From positions 1 through 11,113 of the forward strand of contig VAXR01000064.1 of the NCBI GenBank assembly GCA_005885165.1: a stretch of DNA of 11,113 nucleotides. Direction: 5' to 3'. Shown one piece after another: positions 6,275 to 11,113 of the stretch (positions are counted from its first letter, which is position 1; each line of letters begins with the position of its first letter). The notes below the pieces were generated by a model. The model made no database searches, was not told the DNA's origin, and was given only the letters and a program-made list of their open reading frames with translations. This DNA comes from Actinomycetota bacterium. GTDB lineage: Bacteria; Actinomycetota; Thermoleophilia; Solirubrobacterales; Thermoleophilaceae. A program made the position numbers and the translations under genes.

Positions 6275-6740
6275 CACCGTCACACACCTGCGCGTGGATC
6301 ATCTTGGTGAGCGTGTCGATCTCCCGGGCAAGCTTCGCCACCTGCTCGGTGAGCGTCGTGTTCTCGTCGAGCATCTGGTGCTCGCGGTTCGCGAGCTCGT
6401 CGCGGTGTCTCGCCGCGGCCTCCTCGTGCGCCTTGTCGCGATCGGCCTGGCGCGTCTGCGCCAGCAGGATAAGCGGCGCCGCGTAGGCCGCCTGGGTCGA
6501 GAACGCGAGGTTGAGCAGGATGAACGGGTAGGGGTCCCACCGGAAGCTGATGGCCGCCCCGTTGAGGGCGATCCAGACGATGACGATCATCGTCTGGCCG
6601 AGGATGTACTTCGGCGTTCCGAAGAACCTGGCCACTCTCTCCGATACGGCGCCGAACCGATCCGCCCCGAACGCGCCGTGGAGCTCGGCGTGCTGGGCCT
6701 GGTGCTTCGCATAGCTGTCTGGGACCGCCCTGCCTTCCAT
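6267..6740 (-). CDS. DUF1003 membrane protein
   Basis: Protein of 157 aa that matches DUF1003 well. A short soluble N-terminus ends in FGADRFGAVSERVARFFGTPKYI. A first membrane segment (ILGQTMIVIVWIALNGAAI) is followed by FRWDPYPFILLNLAFSTQAAYAAPLILLAQ, which contains the conserved DPYPFILLN signature and a second membrane segment. RQADRDKAHEEAAARHRDEL leads into a charged coiled coil with heptad-like spacing (LDENTTLTEQVAKLAREIDTL). Two membrane helices with the coiled coil in the cytoplasm are expected. The molecular function of the family is unknown. The ATG at 6740 is chosen because AGGA (6747-6750) lies 6 nt upstream. An in-frame ATG at 6746 directly abuts that AGGA and is less likely. 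First gene of a pair with PhzF; divergent from mreB across 62 bp. Confidence 0.9.
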   Translation of the reverse strand: MEGRAVPDSYAKHQAQHAELHGAFGADRFGAVSERVARFFGTPKYILGQTMIVIVWIALNGAAISFRWDPYPFILLNLAFSTQAAYAAPLILLAQTRQADRDKAHEEAAARHRDELANREHQMLDENTTLTEQVAKLAREIDTLTKMIHAQVCDGDG

Positions 6741-6746
6741 TTCCAT

Positions 6747-6752
6747 TCCTTT
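6747..6752 (-). promoter_or_regulatory. Shine-Dalgarno deciding the DUF1003 start
   Basis: AAAGGA on the minus strand is 6 nt before the ATG at 6740. It sits directly against the alternative ATG at 6746, so 6740 has the better spacing. The open frame further upstream to 6791 has no such signal and lacks family similarity. Confidence 0.6.
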
Positions 6753-6790
6753 CGCCGGGGACCGCGAAGAACTCCTGCAAGCGTTACGCA

Positions 6791-6796
6791 TATGCT
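6791..6796 (+). promoter_or_regulatory. TATGCT, candidate -10 element for leaderless mreB
   Basis: TATGCT is followed by 6 nt and then the ATG at 6803, again the TAnnnT-N6-start geometry. No SD is present before mreB. A -35 is not evident. Confidence 0.45.
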
Positions 6797-6802
6797 CATT
6801 CG

Positions 6803-7873
6803 ATGGCGCTTCTCATCGGCGGGGGCGGCAACGACATAGCGATCGACCTCGGGACCGCTAACACGCTGGTCTACGAGCGCGGCCGCGGGATCGTCGTCTC
6901 GGAGCCCTCGGTGGTGGCGATCGACTCACAGACGGGCGCGGTGCACGCCGTCGGCGACGCCGCGCGGAGGATGATCGGGCGCACGCCCGCCACGATCTCC
7001 GCGATCCGGCCGCTGCGGCACGGCGTGATCGCGGACCTCGAGGTGACCGAGCAGATGCTCCGGTACTTCATCCGCCGCGTGCACGCGCGCCGCTTCGCGC
7101 GCTCGCGCGTCGTGATGTGCGCCCCCTCGGGCATCACGGACGTCGAGAAGCGCGCCGTCGAGGAGGCCTGCCTCGCCGCGGGCGCCCGCCAGGTCCACCT
7201 CATCGAGGAGCCGATCGCCGCCGCCATCGGCGCCGAGCTCCCGATCGCGGACCCCAGCGGAAGCATGATCGTCGACGTGGGAGGCGGCACGAGCGAGGTG
7301 GCCGTGATCTCGCTTGGAGGGATCGTCGTGTCCCAATCGGTTCGCATCGGCGGCTACGACTTCGACGAGGCGATCGCCACGCACCTCAAGCGCGAGCACA
7401 CGCTGGCGATCGGCGAGCAGACCGCTGAGAACCTGAAGGTCGACATCGGGTCGGCGGTGCGCATGGACCCGGAGCCCGAGGCTGAGGTCCGCGGCCGCGA
7501 TCTCCTGACCGGCCTGCCCAAGACCCTGCTGCTGTCGAGCGATGAGGTGCGCCGCGCGTGCGCCGAGCCGCTCGGTGCGATCGTCGGGGCGGTTAAGGAC
7601 ACGCTCGAGCGAACCCCGCCGGAGCTCGCGGCCGACATCGCCGACCGCGGGATCATGCTTGCCGGCGGCGGGGTGCTGCTCCGCGGCTTCCAGGAGCTGC
7701 TTCGCCAGGAGACGCAGCTCCCGGTGGAGCTGACGCCCTCCCCGCTCACCTGCGTGGCGGTGGGAGCCGGTCACTCGCTCGAGGAGTTCGACGCGCTCGC
7801 GCGCCTCAGCAACGGCCGCACCCGGCCGCGGCTCGCGTTCTCGCGGGGCGCCTCCTTCAGCCGTCGTCGTTAG
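6803..7873 (+). CDS. mreB: MreB-like rod-shape-determining actin homologue
   Basis: Protein of 356 aa, close to the usual 330-350, with all actin-fold nucleotide motifs. Phosphate-1 loop is IAIDLGTANTLVY (12-24). RPLRHGVIADLEVTEQMLRYFI (69-90) is the typical MreB segment. EEPIAAAIGAELP is at 135-147, phosphate-2 DVGGGTSEVAVISLGG at 158-173, and the adenosine loop GIMLAGGGVLLRGF at 283-296. MreB polymerises under the membrane and directs lateral peptidoglycan synthesis. The N-terminus (MALLIGGGG) is short and Gly-rich, with no clear charged amphipathic membrane helix. The C-terminus carries an extra basic tail (RTRPRLAFSRGASFSRRR). No mreC, mreD, penicillin-binding protein or rodA lies beside it, so it may be a second, stand-alone paralogue. 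Probably leaderless. The last 17 nt overlap the convergent WS/DGAT gene. Confidence 0.93.
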   Translation: MALLIGGGGNDIAIDLGTANTLVYERGRGIVVSEPSVVAIDSQTGAVHAVGDAARRMIGRTPATISAIRPLRHGVIADLEVTEQMLRYFIRRVHARRFARSRVVMCAPSGITDVEKRAVEEACLAAGARQVHLIEEPIAAAIGAELPIADPSGSMIVDVGGGTSEVAVISLGGIVVSQSVRIGGYDFDEAIATHLKREHTLAIGEQTAENLKVDIGSAVRMDPEPEAEVRGRDLLTGLPKTLLLSSDEVRRACAEPLGAIVGAVKDTLERTPPELAADIADRGIMLAGGGVLLRGFQELLRQETQLPVELTPSPLTCVAVGAGHSLEEFDALARLSNGRTRPRLAFSRGASFSRRR

Positions 7874-9320
7874 CGGCGGCCGGCTTCAGCTCCTCGAGCG
7901 ACTCCCCGAGCCAGTCGATCAGCTGCCAGACGTCCGGCATCTGGTCGCGGTCCGCCACGATCCCGAAGTCCATGTGCCCGCGGTAGCTCATCACGGTGAT
8001 GTTCAGCCCCATCCCGTCCGTGATGACCGAGACCGGATAGTTCGCCTCGAGCCGCGCACCCGCGCAGTAGAGCGGAAACTGCGGGCCCGGCACGTTCGAG
8101 ATCACGAGGTTCCAGCTGGGCCGCCCGGGTGCCCTGCTCGACAGCGCGAATGTGGCGCGCGCGGCGCGGGAGAAGACAGCCGGCGGGATGAAGTGGTTGG
8201 CGTCGCGGAGCAGGTCGGCGGGCAGCGCGCGGTGGCGCTCCTTCATAACGCGCAGCGCCTCGTGGGTCCGGTGCAGGCGCTCCGTCGGGTCCTCGACGTT
8301 CGTGAACAGGGGTGCGTGCATCAGGACGATCCGGTTCCCGTAGGTGCCCACCTCCTCCTCGGTGCGCACCGACACCGGTATCTGGGCCACGAGCGGGTCG
8401 GGCGGAAGCTCGCCGTGCTCGACCAGCCAGCGCCGCACCGCGCCGGCGCAGATCGCGACGACTACGTCGTTGACGGTGTAGCCGTGCTCGCTCTTCACCG
8501 CCTTGACCTCGTCGAGCGAGAGCTGCCCGAACACGAAGCGGCGATGGGGTGAGACGCGGCCGTTGAACGACGTGCGCGGAGGCCGCAGGCTGAGCCGCTC
8601 CACGACCTCGCCCTCGCCCCCCGCCATCCGCTGCAGGCGGCCGGCTGCGCGCGACACGAGGCCCGCGCCCGGAAGCGTGTTGAAGGCCGTCTCGTCCAGG
8701 TTGGGAAGAGCGGACGGGAGCGAGCGCAGGATGCGCAGCGGGTAGCGGGGCACCCCCAGCAGGCCGCGCGCCAGCATCTCGACGTCGCTCGGCGCGCCGT
8801 CGGTGTCGCGCGGCGCGGGCTCCGGCAGCTCGCGGCCCTCGGGCTCGAGGTCCAGCAGGATGCTCATGATCTCCGCGCCCGAGAGCCCGTCGATCACGGC
8901 GTGATGCACCTTCGTCAGGAGCGCCGTGAGCCGGCGCTCGACGCCGTGGATGAGGTACATCTCCCAGAGCGGGCGCGCTCGGTCGAGCGGCCGGCCCATG
9001 ATCCGCGCGACCTGCTCCGCCAGCTGCTCCCGGTTGCCGGGAGCGGGGAGCGCCAGCTCGCGAACGTGGAAGTCGAGGTCGAAGTCCTCGTCGTCGACCC
9101 AGTAGGGGTAGTCGAGGCCGAACGGCACCTCCACGAGCCGCGAGCGGAGCGGAGGCAGGAGCGGCAGCCGCTCCTCCATCAGACGGGACATGTCCGCGAG
9201 GTCCACCTTGCCGCCGGGCGCCGTGGACGGGTCGAGGATCGCGAGGCCGCCCACGTGCCCCGTCTGGCGCGAGGTCTCGAGCGCCAGGAACTGCGTATCC
9301 AAACTGGTCAGCTGGCGCAT
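7857..9320 (-). CDS. Wax ester synthase/diacylglycerol O-acyltransferase (WS/DGAT family)
   Basis: Protein of 487 aa, of typical family length. The N-terminal half has LTSLDTQFLALE (4-15), PLWEMYLIHG (117-126) and the catalytic HHAVIDG at 139-145, matching HHxxxDG. The second half shows YTVNDVVVAICAGAVRRWL (281-299) with the family ND pair, and PVSVRTEEEVGTYGNRI (315-331). The C-terminal WES domain has NLVISNVPGPQFPLYCAGARL, followed by ITDGMGLNITVMSYRGHMDFG. These enzymes use acyl-CoA to acylate fatty alcohols or diacylglycerol, making storage wax esters or triacylglycerol at the membrane face and lipid bodies. All key residues are present, so activity is expected; the preferred acceptor cannot be told. 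ATG 9320 has GAGGGGAG 6 nt upstream. Monocistronic: divergent from the MDR gene and convergent with mreB. Confidence 0.95.
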   Translation of the reverse strand: MRQLTSLDTQFLALETSRQTGHVGGLAILDPSTAPGGKVDLADMSRLMEERLPLLPPLRSRLVEVPFGLDYPYWVDDEDFDLDFHVRELALPAPGNREQLAEQVARIMGRPLDRARPLWEMYLIHGVERRLTALLTKVHHAVIDGLSGAEIMSILLDLEPEGRELPEPAPRDTDGAPSDVEMLARGLLGVPRYPLRILRSLPSALPNLDETAFNTLPGAGLVSRAAGRLQRMAGGEGEVVERLSLRPPRTSFNGRVSPHRRFVFGQLSLDEVKAVKSEHGYTVNDVVVAICAGAVRRWLVEHGELPPDPLVAQIPVSVRTEEEVGTYGNRIVLMHAPLFTNVEDPTERLHRTHEALRVMKERHRALPADLLRDANHFIPPAVFSRAARATFALSSRAPGRPSWNLVISNVPGPQFPLYCAGARLEANYPVSVITDGMGLNITVMSYRGHMDFGIVADRDQMPDVWQLIDWLGESLEELKPAAANDDG

Positions 9321-9326
9321 CGCGTA

Positions 9327-9334
9327 CTCCCCTC
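9327..9334 (-). promoter_or_regulatory. Shine-Dalgarno of the WS/DGAT gene
   Basis: GAGGGGAG on the minus strand lies 6 nt before the ATG at 9320 and confirms that start. A TAGGGT hexamer (9339-9344, minus strand) just upstream could serve as its -10. The 41-bp gap to the divergent MDR gene must hold both promoters. Confidence 0.6.
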
Positions 9335-9361
9335 GTAGACCCTACCCATCCGCCGAATGGC

Positions 9362-10369
9362 ATGCTTGCGGCCGTGCGAGCGGTCCAGATCACAGAGCTG
9401 AGCGGTCCCGACTCGGCCCTGCAGCTCGTCGACGTGCCCGAGCCCGAGGCCTCGCACATGCTCACCCCGGGCTCCGGAGTAGTCGTCGACGTGCATGCCG
9501 CGGGCGTGTCGTTCCCGGAGGTCCTTCAGACCCGCGGCGAGTACCAGGTCAAGCCCGAGCTGCCGTTCATCCCCGGCAGCGAGGTCGGCGGCGTGGTGCG
9601 TTCGGCGCCCGACGGGTCCGGGCTCGCGCCCGGGGACCGCGTGGCCGCCTTCTGCATGCTCGGCGCGTTCGCCGAGGTGGCGGTCGCACCCGAGTTCCTC
9701 GTGTTCCCGCTCCCCGACGACCTCGACTTCGCCCAGGGCGCCGGGCTCGTCCTCAACTACCACACGGCCTACTTCTCGCTGAAGATGCGTGGGCGGCTCG
9801 AGAAGGGGGAGACCGTTCTGGTCCACGGCGCGGCGGGCGGAGTCGGCACCGCGTCGATCCAGGTGGCCCGCGGCGTCGGCGCACGTACGATCGCCGTCGT
9901 CTCATCGGACGAGAAGGAGCGGGTCGCCCGCGAGGCGGGCGCCGACGAGGTCGTGCGCTCGGACGCGGAATGGAAGGACCAGGTGAAGGAGCTCGGGGGG
10001 GCCGACGTCGTGATCGATCCGGTGGGCGGCGATCGCTTCCTCGACTCCGTGCGGTCGCTGAAGCAGGACGGCCGCCTGGTGGTCGTGGGCTTCACCGGCG
10101 GATCGATCCCCGAGGTCAAGGTCAACCGCCTCCTGCTGAACAACACCGAGGTGGTCGGCGCGGGCTGGGGCGCCTACGTGATGGGCAAGCCGGACGTGAA
10201 CCGGTCGATCGGCGAGGCGATCGACCGGCTCGTCCGGGAGGGCTTCGTCCGCCCGATCGTGGGCGAGCGCTTCCCACTCGAGCGCGCCGCCGAGGCGCTC
10301 AAGGCGATCGATGAGCGCCGGGCGACGGGCAAGGTGGTGCTCGAGGTCAACGCACGGCCGACCTCGTGA
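9362..10369 (+). CDS. NADPH:quinone oxidoreductase-type medium-chain reductase
   Basis: Protein of 335 aa in the zinc-free quinone oxidoreductase branch of the MDR superfamily. The N-terminal GroES-like domain has VVDVHAAGVSFPEVLQTRGEY (41-61), ELPFIPGSEVGGVV (66-79) and GLAPGDRVAAF (87-97). The Rossmann domain begins at TVLVHGAAGGVGTASIQVAR (151-170), with the AAGGVG dinucleotide loop, then AVVSSDEKERVAREAGADEV. ADVVIDPVGGDRF and GRLVVVGFTGGSIPEVKVN follow. No Zn-ligand cysteine or histidine set is seen. It probably reduces quinones or enones with NADPH in the cytoplasm. The start is uncertain: ATG 9362, or GTG 9374, which gives the more family-typical beginning VRAVQITE; neither has an SD. 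TACCCA (9343-9348) may be its -10. The 3' end overlaps the ABC permease remnant by 23 nt. Confidence 0.92.
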   Translation: MLAAVRAVQITELSGPDSALQLVDVPEPEASHMLTPGSGVVVDVHAAGVSFPEVLQTRGEYQVKPELPFIPGSEVGGVVRSAPDGSGLAPGDRVAAFCMLGAFAEVAVAPEFLVFPLPDDLDFAQGAGLVLNYHTAYFSLKMRGRLEKGETVLVHGAAGGVGTASIQVARGVGARTIAVVSSDEKERVAREAGADEVVRSDAEWKDQVKELGGADVVIDPVGGDRFLDSVRSLKQDGRLVVVGFTGGSIPEVKVNRLLLNNTEVVGAGWGAYVMGKPDVNRSIGEAIDRLVREGFVRPIVGERFPLERAAEALKAIDERRATGKVVLEVNARPTS

Positions 10370-10634
10370 ACACCCGCACCGAGAGGGCCGTGAACGCCGC
10401 GGCGAACAGGGCGACCACCGCGAGGCTGAGCGCGGCCTCGAGCGTGGCGTTCCCCATCCCCCAGATGTCGTGCAGGCCGCTCGCGTGGCGGTCCACCAGG
10501 CCGTAGCGCACGAGCGCCATCACGTGCGTCAGGGGCAGGACCTTGGCGAACACCGTGAGCGCACCCGGCAGCGCCCCGATCGGGAACAGCGCCCCGGCGA
10601 TCAGCAAAAGATTGGCGGCCTGGTCGTCGAGGCC
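10347..10634 (-). pseudogene. C-terminal part of a disrupted ABC-2 type transporter permease
   Basis: On the minus strand a recognisable permease C-terminus begins at about DDQAANLL (codons near 10611-10628). It continues as LLIAGALFPIGALPG, then LPLTHVMALVRYGLVDR and a last membrane helix LSLAVVALFAAAFTALSVRVF before the stop at 10347. The AANLLL..ALFPIGALPG...LPLTH.....R order is typical of drug-export ABC-2 permeases of the DrrB/YadH kind. Upstream the frame reaches a stop at 10653-10655 with no membrane helix before it. The N-terminal half of the same kind of protein lies at 10781-11113 in another frame, and the middle is absent. A TTG at 10607 could start a short product, but it would be a fragment. 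Two partial but separate genes is a less likely reading. Confidence 0.75.
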
Positions 10635-10669
10635 TAGCCGGACCCGGCACGCTCAGCCGCCGCGCCCAA

Positions 10670-10675
10670 TAATCC
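10670..10675 (+). promoter_or_regulatory. TAATCC, candidate -10 element of the capA-like fragment
   Basis: TAATCC (part of CAATAATCC) sits 6 nt before the ATG at 10682, the same spacing as the leaderless genes in this window. It suggests that the capA-like fragment brought its own promoter and true start. Confidence 0.35.
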
Positions 10676-10681
10676 GCGGGG

Positions 10682-10774
10682 ATGGGGGCGATCACGCTGG
10701 CGCTCGCGGGCGACACGATGCTCGGGCGCAGCGTCGGCGACCGCCTCCGGGCCAACCCGTCGGCAGCGCTCGTA
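10682..10774 (+). pseudogene. 5' fragment of a CapA-family (poly-gamma-glutamate synthesis type) gene
   Basis: From the ATG at 10682 the first 31 codons read as the N-terminus of a CapA/PGA_cap metallophosphatase-fold protein: ITLALAGDTMLGRSVGDRLR, then ANPSAALV. The GDTMLGR motif is the hallmark first metal-binding loop of that family. After about codon 31 the similarity stops, and the frame continues only as the antisense of the ABC permease, open to the window edge. The fragment is about one tenth of a normal CapA gene (roughly 350 aa) and cannot work by itself. It lies on the strand opposite to the permease it interrupts. The identification rests on a short but distinctive stretch. Confidence 0.6.
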
Positions 10775-10780
10775 GACCGG

Positions 10781-11113
10781 GACGATCAGGTTGCCGGCCA
10801 CGAGCAGCGCCCGCGGCACCGGAGCGGCCAGCAGCTCGCGCTGCGCCCCGGCTTCCCTTTCCACGATCACGCTGAGGCCCGCGAAGATCGCGGTGAACGG
10901 CACCAGCAGTCCGACCGTGCCGACCGCCACGAACGCCGTGTAGTCGATGTGGCTGTGCAGTCCGCCAAGCGCCGTCTTGAGCGCGGGCGCGATCACGACC
11001 GCGAACAGGATCGGCGTGAGGAGCGGCACCGCGATCTGGCGCGGATTCCGCGCGGTGAGCGCGGCGCGGCGCCTCGCGAGGGTCCAGAGCGCACCCGCGA
11101 GCGGGGTCGGCCG
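10781..11113 (-). pseudogene. N-terminal part of a disrupted ABC-2 type transporter permease (5' end beyond window)
   Basis: The minus-strand frame is open from the window edge. It reads a cytoplasmic WTLARRRAALTARNPRQIAV segment, a first membrane helix (PLLTPILFAVVIAPAL), the extracytoplasmic loop HSHIDYTAFVAVG, a second helix (TVGLLVPFTAIFAGLSVI), and the coupling-helix region EREAGAQRELLAAPVPRALL followed by VAGNLIV. This is the standard beginning of an ABC-2 drug-export permease. After VAGNLIV the frame turns into low-complexity, hydrophilic sequence (PVYERCRRVGPEAVADAAPE) and stops at 10634, although two more hydrophobic helices are expected there. About 50-60 residues of the normal permease appear to be missing. 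The gene would normally follow an ATPase gene, which may lie to the right of the window. Confidence 0.75.

Noticed and set aside
7870..9465. 531-residue minus-strand frame inside the WS/DGAT region
   Set aside because: It is a frame-shifted shadow of the acyltransferase, with low-complexity composition and no SD. The real frame has HHxxxDG and full family length.
9190..10314. 374-residue plus-strand frame across the WS/DGAT start and the MDR gene
   Set aside because: It crosses two well-supported genes out of frame and is Arg/Gly/Pro-rich with no domain.
10635..10780. Insertion sequence as the cause of the permease break
   Set aside because: The segment is only about 145 bp, has no transposase and shows no terminal inverted repeat or target duplication that I could see.
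1..11113. tRNA, rRNA, CRISPR array, riboswitch, attachment site, phage gene
   Set aside because: No cloverleaf-like segment, spaced identical repeats, conserved leader motif or integrase was found. Intergenic gaps are too short (at most about 100 bp) for most of these.

Overview
The window is a GC-rich, gene-dense stretch, about 70% GC by eye. Its gene set suggests a soil-type Actinomycetota, possibly Thermoleophilia/Solirubrobacterales: a wax ester synthase/DGAT acyltransferase, an MreB outside any visible mre operon, DUF1003, a PQQ-propeller dehydrogenase-like protein and a YtrA-like GntR regulator. GTG starts are common, and several genes appear to be leaderless. The lineage is an inference from content, not a proven assignment.

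Layout, left to right. 1-1104 (-): a secreted PQQ-type beta-propeller protein whose C-terminus lies beyond the left edge. 1191-1790 (+): a GntR regulator, divergent from it across a short region that carries a repeated hexamer. 3787-4758 (-) and 1800-3782 (-): an alpha/beta hydrolase followed 4 nt later by a secreted M19-dipeptidase-like TIM-barrel protein with an N-terminal beta-trefoil-like domain; these form a two-gene operon. 4860-5429 (+): a DHFR/RibD-C-fold reductase. 6267-6740 (-) and 5426-6274 (-): a DUF1003 membrane protein and a PhzF-family enzyme, with overlapping ends. 6803-7873 (+): MreB. 7857-9320 (-): WS/DGAT. 9362-10369 (+): a quinone-oxidoreductase-type MDR enzyme. 10347-11113 (-): an ABC-2 permease that is broken in the middle and whose N-terminus lies beyond the right edge.

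The genes read as ordinary housekeeping and accessory genes in short transcription units, not as one pathway. The most unusual structure is at 10635-10780. Here the middle of the ABC-2 permease has been replaced by the start of an unrelated gene on the opposite strand: a CapA-family N-terminus with its own promoter-like element. This is either a real rearrangement or an assembly chimera. A second pattern is a TAnnnT-like hexamer exactly 6 nt before the start codons of gntR, the hydrolase gene, mreB and the capA fragment, as expected for leaderless transcripts. Three convergent gene pairs overlap at their stop codons, so no gap longer than about 100 bp occurs anywhere. I saw no tRNA, rRNA, CRISPR array, transposase or phage gene.
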